Positions 26,694 through 35,846 of a stretch of DNA of 64,000 nucleotides are shown here, in pieces. Every line of letters begins with the position of its first letter. Position 1 is the first letter of the stretch. Below the pieces are notes generated by a model that was not told the origin of the DNA, made no database searches, and saw only the letters and a program-made list of their open reading frames with translations. The DNA lies in assembly GCF_009720735.1 (NCBI RefSeq), contig NZ_WNKU01000002.1, positions 186,001-250,000 on the forward strand, given 5' to 3'. The position numbers were made by a program, and so were the translations under genes. Source of the DNA: Heliobacterium mobile (lineage in GTDB: Bacteria > Bacillota > Desulfitobacteriia > Heliobacteriales > Heliobacteriaceae).

Positions 26694-28157
26694 TTAAATC
26701 ATTCCGGCGTGGCGTCCCACGATTTCCATCAATTTTACCAACGCGCGGACCCCATAGCGCATGTTATCTTCAATCAACTGGCCATTATCATCGCTGGTGC
26801 CGAGACCCGGCGAGATGAAAATGTTGGCATCGTAGGCGATCGTCGGAATGACACCCATCTGGGCTAGACCAGTCTGGAGGATGTTGCTGCCGGCATACAT
26901 GTCTTCGATGGCGAAGATGGGTAAGCCCAAACCACCATCTTTCCATGTCCCTTCGTAGTTGACTTCCACAGTCTGGGAGTTGTACGATTTGCTGATCAAG
27001 AGACCTTTTTTAATGTTGGGATGGATCTGTTCGAATTCTTCCCGGACGATTCGCTCCAAGTCATCGACAGGCTTAGTCATCAGTTTCGGGTTATCTCGAA
27101 GGACTCGGAGGGCCTGGATCTGGCTGAGCAAAGCTTCTTTCCCCGGATCGAAGGTAACATACGCGGCTTTACCATAGGACGCCGTCGTGCCCCAGCGGTC
27201 ACCATGTAAGCCCATGGCCCGGCGAATATGGGTCATCACATCTTCACGACCGATGACGAGTCCAGAAGTAGCCGCACCAGATGCCTTGTCCATCGCGTAA
27301 ACAATCAAGTCTGCGTTGACTTTGCGCGGATCGGTGCCAACGAAGGGTATGCCCCAGGCGTTGTCGATCAGGTAAGGAACGTTGTATTCGTGAGCCAGTT
27401 CCCCGATACGCTTCATGAGTAAGGGCGCACCGTCGTCTTCTTTTATGCCGTATCCGTAACCAGGGGTGTCATAACCGAGCGATGCAAATCCCGTCAAGAA
27501 GGGAGCATGAACTTCGGCAGCCAAAGCCATTTGCTCAATGGACGCTTCAGGGTCTACTTCGGTCAACAAGGGAACGGGATGGGCTTTGACACCGTGAACA
27601 GGGTACTTCGCTCCGACGAGCGGCACGATGACTGTATCAAAATTGTTCTGCCGTTTGCCGTAGAAACCCATCTCACCGGCAGTTGTCCCGCGGTCGGCAT
27701 AGAGGTCTTTGTATTTTGCCGGGAACGGGCGACCGTAAGCGCCCTGATGGTGCATGTGCTTTTCATAAGGGCAGATGTACCGAGCACGGTAGTTGTCACC
27801 GCGGCCCAGATTGGGTGGAGTCATCAAAGTATCAAAGCATAGCCACAGAGCCGCTTCACAAGTGCTGGTCGGAACAGGCTCCCACTCGTCGCCATAGACA
27901 TCCTTGACGATCTCCCGAAGCTCATCGATCAGTTTGGCCAAGGGAATGACTTCTTTCCCGCCTTTTTCTGTAGCTTCGGCAATATCTCGACGAAGCGGGG
28001 CCGGGCATCCAGAGATCGCCCCAGTGAGGCCGAATTTACCTCTCAGTTGCGGGGGGATACCGATTTCATCGGCTGCCTTTTTCGCTTCCGCATAAATTTG
28101 CGGGATGCTAGCCTGCAGGTGTCTGTATAGTTGATACTTATATTTTAAGTTCGACAT
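26694..28157 (-). CDS. PLP-dependent fold-type I enzyme of unknown specificity (SelA/cysteine-desulfurase-like)
   Basis: A 487-residue protein with a fold-type I PLP core. Asp265 (YLIDNAWG) would pair with the pyridine nitrogen and Lys291 (YAMDKASGAATSGLVIG) would form the aldimine. The order of motifs is like SelA/SepSecS and desulfurases, but residues 100-200 (ICPYEKHMHHQGAYGRPFPA) do not match any member I recognise. It follows the RidA gene by about 42 bases and precedes the FAD gene by 12. RidA neighbours often protect PLP enzymes that release enamine or imine intermediates, so an eliminating or deaminating reaction is plausible. Confidence 0.68.
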   Translation of the reverse strand: MSNLKYKYQLYRHLQASIPQIYAEAKKAADEIGIPPQLRGKFGLTGAISGCPAPLRRDIAEATEKGGKEVIPLAKLIDELREIVKDVYGDEWEPVPTSTCEAALWLCFDTLMTPPNLGRGDNYRARYICPYEKHMHHQGAYGRPFPAKYKDLYADRGTTAGEMGFYGKRQNNFDTVIVPLVGAKYPVHGVKAHPVPLLTEVDPEASIEQMALAAEVHAPFLTGFASLGYDTPGYGYGIKEDDGAPLLMKRIGELAHEYNVPYLIDNAWGIPFVGTDPRKVNADLIVYAMDKASGAATSGLVIGREDVMTHIRRAMGLHGDRWGTTASYGKAAYVTFDPGKEALLSQIQALRVLRDNPKLMTKPVDDLERIVREEFEQIHPNIKKGLLISKSYNSQTVEVNYEGTWKDGGLGLPIFAIEDMYAGSNILQTGLAQMGVIPTIAYDANIFISPGLGTSDDNGQLIEDNMRYGVRALVKLMEIVGRHAGMI

Positions 28158-28199
28158 TGAGAGCCTCCTCGTTACCCTTTATGATTCGTTCTAGACTCA

Positions 28200-28661
28200 T
28201 CAGGAGCCCACTTGTACGATCATTTCCACTTCTACAGCCGCATCTAAGGGGAGCTCGTTCACACCCACAGCCGATCGAGCATGCTGTCCTTTATCCCCAA
28301 ATACACGGCCAAGCAGTTCGGAGGCGCCATTGACTACCCCCGGTTGACCTTGAAATCCCGGTGCGCTGTTGACAAAGCCGACAACTTTAACGATTTGTTT
28401 AATCTGATCGAGATTTCCAATCTGCCCTTTGATCACACTTAAACAGTTGAGGCAGCAAATCTTCGCAGCTTCGTACGCTTGTTCCGGGGTAACATCTTTT
28501 CCGACCTTGCCTTTATGCTTCAATTCCCCGTTGACAAAGGGTATCTGACCGGACGTATAGACATAGTCACCGACTTTGATGGCCGGCACATAAGCAGCGA
28601 CCGGTTTCGGTGCATCCGGTATGGTCAGGCCCATTTCTTGCAGTTTCGCTTCAATGGACAT
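28200..28661 (-). CDS. RidA/YjgF-family enamine/imine deaminase
   Basis: A 153-residue protein of the RidA (YjgF/YER057c/UK114) superfamily, of the longer YoaB/PSPTO-like type ([43 protein letters not shown]). The conserved Arg in HARSAVGV is the residue that in RidA contacts the substrate carboxylate. The family hydrolyses reactive 2-aminoacrylate-like products of PLP enzymes. It sits directly upstream of a PLP enzyme, which supports a protective role there. Confidence 0.88.
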   Translation of the reverse strand: MSIEAKLQEMGLTIPDAPKPVAAYVPAIKVGDYVYTSGQIPFVNGELKHKGKVGKDVTPEQAYEAAKICCLNCLSVIKGQIGNLDQIKQIVKVVGFVNSAPGFQGQPGVVNGASELLGRVFGDKGQHARSAVGVNELPLDAAVEVEMIVQVGS

Positions 28662-28745
28662 GATTTTTCACCTCCTGATTTTTACTGGGCGGGACTCATC
28701 GATAGTTTCACCGCCTCCGGAAAAAACATGTGTATTTGGTTACCT

Positions 28746-29183
28746 TTAATCGGGGCTTTTGATCAATAGCTGTTGACCGATTTCAGCACCTAAGGACACC
28801 CCAGACAACCGATCTTCCGACTTAATGACGATATTGATATGATTGGGCATATGTGTTTCGTCAAATCCGGCAATGTGACCGAGCAGCTTTCCTTTTAAAA
28901 AAACGGGATCACCTGTCACGATGACACCACCACCCTTGACCTCAAAAAAAGCCAGGTAAGCGATACGGTCTACCTTCTTTCCAGGTCCGGCTTCCACTTC
29001 ATCGGTCATAATGATCTCATGGATCTCGTCTTCTGCCAGTGCACGCGATATGGGCTTGATCAACTGAAGGCCGCGGTTCTCCAACTTGCCTTCTAAAATC
29101 GCCACCAGTTCCCCGACAACATCCTTTTTCTTCGCATAGGGATGGACCCGCAACATTCCCTGTGCATACGGATCAGACACCAT
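28746..29183 (-). CDS. Conserved-looking cytoplasmic protein of unknown function
   Basis: A 145-residue protein that I do not recognise. It has no membrane segment or signal peptide. The ATG follows AAAGGGGGA, a good ribosome-binding site. Notable stretches are GLQLIKPISRALAEDEIHEI, KVDRIAYLAFFEVKGGGVIV and LLGHIAGFDETHMPNHINIV, which suggest a compact alpha/beta or beta-barrel fold with conserved acidic and His residues. It is the first gene of the RidA-PLP-FAD-transporter run, 84 bases before ridA, so it probably acts in the same pathway. Confidence 0.6.
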   Translation of the reverse strand: MVSDPYAQGMLRVHPYAKKKDVVGELVAILEGKLENRGLQLIKPISRALAEDEIHEIIMTDEVEAGPGKKVDRIAYLAFFEVKGGGVIVTGDPVFLKGKLLGHIAGFDETHMPNHINIVIKSEDRLSGVSLGAEIGQQLLIKSPD

Positions 29184-29294
29184 AAAATCCCCCTTTGGGT
29201 AGGTATTTGCCCATGTTTTAGTCTTCCTGAATAAAAGGATTTAATGAGTTAAACACCGACCGGGAGAAGTAACTATCTAAAAGTCCGGGTAAAA

Positions 29295-29343
29295 TAAAGA
29301 AAGCCTCTAACCAGCCAGCAAGGCCGGTTAGAGGCTTTCTTCC
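29295..29343. terminator. Strong bidirectional terminator after rex
   Basis: A 14-bp stem (29299-29312 with 29326-29339, GAAAGCCTCTAACC and its complement) ends the phosphate transporter-rex operon on the minus strand. The 110 bases between it and the next gene must hold the promoter of the RidA cluster; I see no convincing -35/-10 pair there. Confidence 0.85.
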
Positions 29344-29358
29344 CTTGAGTAGGAGATG

Positions 29359-29994
29359 TTAAAATTTTCTCCTCGAACCTAAATTAAAGGTAAGGACTTC
29401 TAAGTTCACCGATAAATCAACGTTTCGAAGTTCCACATGGGGAGGAAGGGTAAGTACACAAGGCGCAAAGTTTAGTATGGCACTGACACCAGCTGCTACA
29501 AGCTTGTCCGCTACTTGTTGGGCTTCCGTAGCCGGAACGGTGATGATGCCAATCCCTACTTGTTTTTCTCGAATTATACTTTCCAGTTCCTCCAGAGGAC
29601 GAACGGTGAGTCCGCTCAGTTCCCGCCCCACTTTCGCTGCGTCAGCATCAAAGATACCAACGATGTCAAAACCGCGTTCTCTAAATCCGCGGTACATCGT
29701 CAGGGCCGAACCTAAATAGCCAATTCCGACGATGACCACACGCCATTCCCGGTTTAGTCGTAATATGTTGAGAATATGACTCTGCAATTCACCAACATTA
29801 TAACCGACTCCGCGGGTTCCAAATTCTCCGAAATAGGCCAGGTCCTTACGAACGTGAGCCGGGCTGACTCCAACACCTTCGGCAATCTCTCCCGAGGAGA
29901 TCATCTCCACTCCCCGCTCCTCCACTTGGCTCAGATACCGAGAGTACATAGATAAGCGGATAATGGTGGCTTCGGGGATTTTCAGGGTTTTCAC
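29359..29994 (-). CDS. rex: Redox-sensing transcriptional repressor Rex
   Basis: A 211-residue repressor. The N-terminal winged helix (residues about 10-75) includes GVSPAHVRKDLAYFGEFGTRG, the Rex DNA-recognition hallmark, and the C-terminal Rossmann domain has VVIVGIGYLGSAL and FDADAAKVG for NAD(H). Rex leaves DNA when the NADH/NAD+ ratio rises and controls fermentation and energy genes in anaerobes. The start is GTG. It lies 23 bases after the phosphate permease gene and before a strong terminator, so it is probably cotranscribed with that permease. Confidence 0.95.
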   Translation of the reverse strand: MKTLKIPEATIIRLSMYSRYLSQVEERGVEMISSGEIAEGVGVSPAHVRKDLAYFGEFGTRGVGYNVGELQSHILNILRLNREWRVVIVGIGYLGSALTMYRGFRERGFDIVGIFDADAAKVGRELSGLTVRPLEELESIIREKQVGIGIITVPATEAQQVADKLVAAGVSAILNFAPCVLTLPPHVELRNVDLSVNLEVLTFNLGSRRKF

Positions 29995-30017
29995 GCCTAA
30001 TTCCCTTCTTTCTTTAA

Positions 30018-31016
30018 CTAGACACCTAAGAGGAAATGAATCACTGTATATGATAATGCAGCCACTGCGGCGGAGGCGGGAATCGTTAAAATCCAGGCAG
30101 ATACGATCTGCTTAGCCACACCCCAGCGAACAGCAGAAACCCGTTTGGCTGATCCTACTCCCATAATACAAGATGAGACAACGTGAGTGGTACTCACAGG
30201 CATCCCAAACATGGAAGCACCATAAATTACGAAAGAGGAGCTTAAATCAGCTGCAAATCCATTGACAGGTTCCAACTTGACGATACGCCCGCCCATGGTG
30301 CGGATGATCTTCCATCCTCCTACGGCAGTTCCCAAGGCCATGGCCATGGCGCAAGCGATGATTGTCCACTTCGGAACTTCAAAAACGGGGATCATGCCGG
30401 CACTGAAGAGGGCCATCGTGATGATCCCCATTGATTTTTGGGCATCATTCGAACCATGGGAAAAAGCTGCTGCCGTGGCGGCGAGCACCTGTAATCGTAA
30501 GAATCGACGATTGACTCGCCCAGGTGTCGAGTTCCTTGATATCCACCAAAGGGCAGTCATGACAAAGTAGCCGACAATCAAGCCTGCAATAGGCGATGCA
30601 ATCAAAACGAAAATGATCTTCTGAATGCCAGCCAGTTTTAGACTTGAGAATCCCTGACCAGCTACGACAGCGCCAATGACTCCACCAATCAAGGCGTGAG
30701 AACTTGAAGACGGAATCCCATAGTACCACGTCAGAAGGTTCCATAAGATAGCAGAAACCAAAGCAGCCAAGATTACTGATTGGGTAATTCCGGAAGGATT
30801 CGCGATATCAGATCCGATCGTTTTCGCGACAGCCGTACCGGAAAGGGCACCGATAAAGTTCATGGTAGCCGCCAGAATCACTGCATGGTTAGGTGCGATA
30901 GCGCGAGTCGACACTGATGTAGCTACCGCATTCGCCGTATCGTGAAATCCGTTGATATAATCAAAGGCGAGAGCTGTAAAGACGATGACAAAGACGATGA
31001 TTTCAAAACTAGGCAT
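30018..31016 (-). CDS. PiT-family inorganic phosphate transporter
   Basis: A 332-residue membrane protein with about ten helices. The two PiT signatures are visible: ALAFDYINGFHDTANAVATS near the N-terminus and FSHGSNDAQKSMGI in the second half (GANDVA-like motifs). It carries metal phosphate with protons or sodium, a low-affinity system. Its start overlaps the end of the DUF47 gene by 8 bases, the standard PiT/DUF47 pair. Confidence 0.93.
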   Translation of the reverse strand: MPSFEIIVFVIVFTALAFDYINGFHDTANAVATSVSTRAIAPNHAVILAATMNFIGALSGTAVAKTIGSDIANPSGITQSVILAALVSAILWNLLTWYYGIPSSSSHALIGGVIGAVVAGQGFSSLKLAGIQKIIFVLIASPIAGLIVGYFVMTALWWISRNSTPGRVNRRFLRLQVLAATAAAFSHGSNDAQKSMGIITMALFSAGMIPVFEVPKWTIIACAMAMALGTAVGGWKIIRTMGGRIVKLEPVNGFAADLSSSFVIYGASMFGMPVSTTHVVSSCIMGVGSAKRVSAVRWGVAKQIVSAWILTIPASAAVAALSYTVIHFLLGV

Positions 31017-31638
31017 TCTTCATGGCTACCCCTTTGACGATTTTTGCCACGTGCTCACAAACATCAGTCGCATCTTCTACCCGTTCTAATATCTCTTTCC
31101 ATTTTATAAGCTCAATGGGATCTTTAAGTTCGTTAAAAAGATGGGCAACACCGCGACGATAGAGGCGGTCTCCCTCACTTTCGCATTGTTTGATTTTGGC
31201 ACATCCCTCGAGAATCGCTTCTTGGTTCTTGCGAATATTACGTAAGGCAGCAATAACTTCCGCTAACTTTTCCGTCGCTTGAGATAGTACGCCAGCCAAT
31301 TTGATAAAATCTTCCGAAGGTTGTGACGTTTGGTAGAGGTACATCCGTTCTATCGTGCCATGGATGTTATCTAAAATATCGTCGAGACGGTTACCGAGAA
31401 GGTAGATATCTTCACGGTCAATTGGAGTGATGAAGGTTTGGTTGAGTTGCTCGGTGATGCTGGCGGTAATATCATCGCCTTGATGTTCCACCTCAGTGAT
31501 CTCAGCCATTTTTACAGAGAGTTGCTGGTAATCGTTCAACAATGATAGTAGTACTTTGGCCCCTTTATCGACAGTCCGGGCGCTTTGTTCCAAGAGATCA
31601 AAGAACTTGTCTTCACGGGGTTTCAGTGAAAGCAACAT
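31009..31638 (-). CDS. DUF47/PhoU-like phosphate transport accessory protein
   Basis: A 209-residue all-helical cytoplasmic protein of the DUF47 (PhoU_div) family, with ITEVEHQGDDITASITEQLN and TPIDREDIYLLGNRLDDILD, the usual metal-binding E/D-rich helices. Such proteins control the PiT permease encoded with them. It is first in an operon with the permease and rex, behind a sigma-A promoter at 31684-31713. Confidence 0.92.
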   Translation of the reverse strand: MLLSLKPREDKFFDLLEQSARTVDKGAKVLLSLLNDYQQLSVKMAEITEVEHQGDDITASITEQLNQTFITPIDREDIYLLGNRLDDILDNIHGTIERMYLYQTSQPSEDFIKLAGVLSQATEKLAEVIAALRNIRKNQEAILEGCAKIKQCESEGDRLYRRGVAHLFNELKDPIELIKWKEILERVEDATDVCEHVAKIVKGVAMKNA

Positions 31639-31683
31639 AGTAGTTCTTTACCTTCTTCCTCGTAATTTAAGCATTTTTTAACA

Positions 31684-31713
31684 ATTATAATGGATTCATC
31701 ACAGATACCTCAA
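31684..31713 (-). promoter_or_regulatory. Sigma-A type promoter of the DUF47-PiT-rex operon
   Basis: On the minus strand TTGAGG (31713-31708) and a perfect TATAAT (31689-31684) are 18 bases apart. The start point would be about 40 bases before the DUF47 ATG. Confidence 0.65.
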
Positions 31714-31727
31714 CTATTATAACAGCA

Positions 31728-31761
31728 GAAAATGAGATGGTGAAGGTACCATCTCATTTTC
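31728..31761 (-). terminator. Terminator-like hairpin after folC
   Basis: A 14-bp stem (31728-31741 with 31748-31761) lies 26 bases after the folC stop. The T-tract is within the stem (ATTTTC) rather than beyond it, so efficiency is uncertain. Confidence 0.55.
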
Positions 31762-31786
31762 TGTCACTTTTCGACGTTTTTAGTTT

Positions 31787-33133
31787 TTAGCACTTTTGCC
31801 TGATGTATTCTCTGGCTTCGGCAACCATATAAAGGGAGCCTGTAACAACGATCAAAGTTTTATCGGAATATCCCTTTAACTGCTGCGCTTCCGACCACGC
31901 TTGATCCACAGCGTCCCGCACATCGGGCATAACTTGTACCTGAGAACAATAGCGGGAAACGTTCGCAGCCAACTGCTCCCAATCGCCGGAGCGGGGGTTG
32001 TTCGGACGGGTAACGATGACGGTTTGGGCTAAGGGCGCGAGCAGTTCCACCACTTTTTCACGCTCTTTATCAGCTAACATCCCGATCAGCAGCACTTTGT
32101 TCCAGTCGGGATAGTCTTCCTTAAGGGTCTGGGCAAGCGTCTGCGCTCCGGCCACGTTGTGTGCACCATCGAGCAGGAATTGTCCGAATCGTTCCTGCCG
32201 ACCAGGCCAAGTTACTCGCCCTAAGCCCTCCTGAAGATGCTTTTCCTCCCAAAGGAATCCCTTTTGTAGAACCGTTTCTAAGAGTGCCACTGCCGTCGCC
32301 AGATTGGCTTGTTGATGTTTCCCTGCCAGCGGGGGCATCAACGGTCCATAGTGGCCGATTCGGCCATGGATGACCATTTCCTTGCCGCCTTCGACAGGCT
32401 CCCAAATCACTTTATGACATTGATTCATCAAAGTATGGGAAAGGTCCCTCTCTTGGGCTGCTACCTGAACGAGGGGGGCTCCTACAGCTTCTGCCGTCGA
32501 AGACAGTACTTGTAAAACATCACTGTTTTCAGAGGCAGTAATTAGTGGAACGCCCGGTTTGATAATCCCGGCTTTCACGGCGGCGATATCTCGCAAAGTA
32601 TGACCAAGATAATCCATGTGGTCCATAGAAACGTTGGTGATACAGGTTACGATGGGGTTGACCACGTTGGTTGAATCGATCGATCCACCGAGACCCACTT
32701 CCAGAACGACGATATCCGCTGCTTGGTGAGCAAAATACATAAAAGAAAGGGCCGTCCACACTTCAAATTCGGTGGGATGTTCATATCCTTCGGCTACCAT
32801 GGCGTCCAGGTGTGGCCGGAACTGATCGATCAGTTGGGCCACATCCCCTTGCGTGATTGATTTTCCGTTGATTTGGGTCCGTTCTGTGTAGCAGTGCATA
32901 TGAGGAGAGGTAAAGAGGCCGACACGGTATCCAGCCGCCTCAAGTACCCGGGCGACCATCACAGAGGTAGACCCTTTGCCGTTCGTACCACCGATGTGGA
33001 TATAGGCCGGCCGCTCTTTTACGTGAGGATCGTCAAGCCGGTGCAGCAGTTCGGTGATTCGTTCCAGCCCGAGATTAAAACCGAATTTTGTCAAATCCTT
33101 TAAATAGGCTAGTGCTTCCTCGAAGGTTGTCAT
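31787..33133 (-). CDS. folC: Folylpolyglutamate synthase / dihydrofolate synthase
   Basis: A 448-residue Mur-ligase-type enzyme. Walker A is in YIHIGGTNGKGSTSVMVARVL, followed by GLFTSPHMHCYTERTQING, LEVGLGGSIDSTNVV and GRQERFGQFLLDGAHN, all FolC signatures. It adds glutamate to folates (and possibly to dihydropteroate) in the cytoplasm. The gene starts two bases after the valS stop; valS-folC linkage is typical of Firmicutes, so it is also under the valine T-box. Confidence 0.95.
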   Translation of the reverse strand: MTTFEEALAYLKDLTKFGFNLGLERITELLHRLDDPHVKERPAYIHIGGTNGKGSTSVMVARVLEAAGYRVGLFTSPHMHCYTERTQINGKSITQGDVAQLIDQFRPHLDAMVAEGYEHPTEFEVWTALSFMYFAHQAADIVVLEVGLGGSIDSTNVVNPIVTCITNVSMDHMDYLGHTLRDIAAVKAGIIKPGVPLITASENSDVLQVLSSTAEAVGAPLVQVAAQERDLSHTLMNQCHKVIWEPVEGGKEMVIHGRIGHYGPLMPPLAGKHQQANLATAVALLETVLQKGFLWEEKHLQEGLGRVTWPGRQERFGQFLLDGAHNVAGAQTLAQTLKEDYPDWNKVLLIGMLADKEREKVVELLAPLAQTVIVTRPNNPRSGDWEQLAANVSRYCSQVQVMPDVRDAVDQAWSEAQQLKGYSDKTLIVVTGSLYMVAEAREYIRQKC

Positions 33134-33135
33134 GT

Positions 33136-35817
33136 CTATCCCAAGGCGGTTAGACCGCGAAGGCGTTCTTCCAGGGCAGTTTTTTTCTTGAGAGCTTCCC
33201 TTTCCTTTTCCCGCTCTTTCGCTACAACGTCGGCAGGGGCTTTCGCCACAAAGCCGGGATTGTTCAGTTTGTTACCTAGACGGCGAATCTCTTCTTCGGT
33301 GGCACGCAGTTCTTTCGTCAGGCGGTCGATCTCTTTCGTCAGATCGATGAGATCTTTTAAAGGCACATAGACAGTCACATCACCGACGATGGCCGTAACG
33401 GCCCCTTCCGGCTGCCCATAAGTGACCCCTTCGATCTTCACTTCCGAAGCGTTGGCCAGATTCGCCACAAGCGCTGAGCCTTGGGCGAGCAGACGGCGGT
33501 TCTCTTCGTTAGAGGATACCAAGATGATCTCAGCCCGTTTTCCAGGAGCCACATTCATCTCCGCACGGATATTGCGAACAGCCCGGATCACTTCCATCAA
33601 AAGGCCCATTTCGTTTTCCACCGAGTCGTCGATGAATTCGGCCTGGGCTGCAGGCCACGAGGAGACCATGATGGACTGACCGTGGTGGGGAAGCTGCTGC
33701 CAAATCTCTTCCGTCAAGAAGGGCATGAAGGGATGTAAGAGTTGCATGGTGCCTCGGAGGACATGAGAAAGCACTTTCTGAGCTGTCTGTCGCGATTTGA
33801 CGGCATCCTTCACAGAAGCGTCTTTTCCGTAGAGTCTAGGTTTGACCAGTTCGATGTACCAGTCGCAGTATTCGCTCCAGAGGAAGTCATAAATCGCCCG
33901 GGCCCCTTCACCAATGTCGTAGGTTTCCAAGGCTTTGTTAACATCGCCGATGAGTCGGTTATAGCGGGAAAGAATCCACCGATCAGCCAGGGTTAATTCC
34001 CCCCAGCTCTCATGGGGATCAAATCCCTCCAGGTTCATCAGGACAAAGCGAGAAGCGTTCCATATCTTATTGGCGAAATTGCGAGTCGCTTCCAGCCGCT
34101 CAAAATGGAAGCGGATGTCATTGCCGGGCGTATTACCGGTGACCAACATAAAGCGCAGTGTATCCGCACCATACTGTTCGATCACTTCAATGGGATCGAC
34201 ACCGTTGCCTAGGGATTTCGACATCTTGCGGCCTTGCGAATCTAGAATCAACCCATGGATGAAGACTTCCCGGAAGGGGACTTCATGCATAAATTCAAGG
34301 CCCATAAAGACCATCCGGGCGACCCAGAAGAAGATGATGTCCCGGCCAGTGACCAATACGGAAGTGGGGTAGTACTTCTTCACTTCAGCCGTCTCATTAG
34401 GCCAACCCATCGTCGAGAAGGGCCAGAGACCGGAAGAGAACCATGTATCGAGAACATCGGAATCTTGCTCAAAATGGACAGCACCGCATTTGGGACAAAC
34501 TTCCGGCAAACCTTCTTCTTTGCCGCAATAGATATAGTCACAATCTTGACAGTACCAGACGGGAATGCGATGGCCCCACCAGAGCTGCCGGGAGATACAC
34601 CAGTCGCGGATATTTTCCAGCCAGCCGAGGTAAATCTTCGTGAACCGTTCCGGTATAAAGGTCATCCGGCCGTCCTTGACGACCTCCATGGCTGGTTCAG
34701 CGAGCGGTTTCATGCGGACAAACCACTGAGGCGAAACCATGGGCTCAACGACAGTGTCACAACGATAGCATTGGCCGACAGCATGAACATGCTCATCCAC
34801 TTTAACGAGATAGCCTTGGCTTTCCAAGTCTTTGACGATCTGTTTCCGGCATTCATACCGTTCCATACCGCTGTAGGGACCAGCCTCTTCGTTCATCATA
34901 GCCTCTTTGGTCATCACCGAGATTTGCGGTAAGTGGTGGCGCAAACCTACCTCAAAATCGTTCGGATCATGAGCCGGCGTGATCTTGACTACACCCGTTC
35001 CAAAAGAGGGATCTACATATTCGTCAGCGACAACAGGAATCTCACGGTTCAAAATCGGCAAGATGACTTTTTTGCCGATAAGACTCTTGTACCGTTCGTC
35101 ATCTGGATGAACGGCTACGGCCGTATCACCGAGCATCGTCTCCGGACGGGTGGTGGCGACCACTATTTCCCCATCACCGTCTTTTACAGGATAGCGGATG
35201 TGCCAAAGATGGCCGCCTTTTTCTGCATGCTCCACCTCAATGTCGGAGATGGTCGTTTGACACTTGGGGCACCAGTTGATGATCCGGTTTCCCCGATAAA
35301 TAAGCCCCTTCTCAAAAAGACGGACGAAGACCTCCTGAACGGCTTGGGAACAACCCTCGTCCATGGTGAAGCGTTCTCGGCTCCAATCACAGGAAGTTCC
35401 CAGGTAGCGAAGCTGAGAAGTGATACGATTGCCGTATTGATGTTTCCAATCCCAGACTCGTTCAAGGAACTTTTCGCGCCCCAAGTCGTATTTCGACTGG
35501 CCTTCAGATGCTAAAGACTCTTCTACTTTCGCTTGTGTGGCGATACCGGCATGGTCGGTGCCGGGAACCCAGAGCGTGTTGAATCCTTGCATCCGTTTCC
35601 AGCGAACGAGAATATCTTGCAAGGTGTTGTCGAGAGCGTGGCCGAGATGTAAGCTTCCCGTCACGTTTGGCGGCGGCATGACGACAGAAAAAGGCTCTCC
35701 GTCAGCATTTACATCAGCCCGGAATAAGTTATTTTCTGTCCAATACTGGTACCATTTTCCTTCAACCTGCTTCGGTTCGTAGATCTTTGGCAAACCCTCT
35801 TTGTTGGCTTCAGTCAT
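33136..35817 (-). CDS. valS: Valyl-tRNA synthetase
   Basis: An 893-residue class I synthetase. The HIGH motif reads HLGHAL near residue 60 and the KMSKS motif is in GRKMSKSLGNGVDP near residue 530. The long inserted editing domain lies between them, and the C-terminal coiled coil (IDRLTKELRATEEEIRRLG) is typical of ValRS. It charges tRNA-Val and hydrolyses Thr-tRNA errors. The ATG follows TAAGGAGGG. A T-box leader with a GUC specifier precedes it, and folC follows immediately. Confidence 0.97.
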   Translation of the reverse strand: MTEANKEGLPKIYEPKQVEGKWYQYWTENNLFRADVNADGEPFSVVMPPPNVTGSLHLGHALDNTLQDILVRWKRMQGFNTLWVPGTDHAGIATQAKVEESLASEGQSKYDLGREKFLERVWDWKHQYGNRITSQLRYLGTSCDWSRERFTMDEGCSQAVQEVFVRLFEKGLIYRGNRIINWCPKCQTTISDIEVEHAEKGGHLWHIRYPVKDGDGEIVVATTRPETMLGDTAVAVHPDDERYKSLIGKKVILPILNREIPVVADEYVDPSFGTGVVKITPAHDPNDFEVGLRHHLPQISVMTKEAMMNEEAGPYSGMERYECRKQIVKDLESQGYLVKVDEHVHAVGQCYRCDTVVEPMVSPQWFVRMKPLAEPAMEVVKDGRMTFIPERFTKIYLGWLENIRDWCISRQLWWGHRIPVWYCQDCDYIYCGKEEGLPEVCPKCGAVHFEQDSDVLDTWFSSGLWPFSTMGWPNETAEVKKYYPTSVLVTGRDIIFFWVARMVFMGLEFMHEVPFREVFIHGLILDSQGRKMSKSLGNGVDPIEVIEQYGADTLRFMLVTGNTPGNDIRFHFERLEATRNFANKIWNASRFVLMNLEGFDPHESWGELTLADRWILSRYNRLIGDVNKALETYDIGEGARAIYDFLWSEYCDWYIELVKPRLYGKDASVKDAVKSRQTAQKVLSHVLRGTMQLLHPFMPFLTEEIWQQLPHHGQSIMVSSWPAAQAEFIDDSVENEMGLLMEVIRAVRNIRAEMNVAPGKRAEIILVSSNEENRRLLAQGSALVANLANASEVKIEGVTYGQPEGAVTAIVGDVTVYVPLKDLIDLTKEIDRLTKELRATEEEIRRLGNKLNNPGFVAKAPADVVAKEREKEREALKKKTALEERLRGLTALG

Positions 35818-35846
35818 GTTCTCTCTGTTACCCTCCTTAGATCATC

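Noticed and set aside
29184-29294. A TTAA-rich inverted stretch before the RidA cluster considered as a Rex operator
   Set aside because: It does not match TTGTGAA-N4-TTCACAA closely enough in either half.
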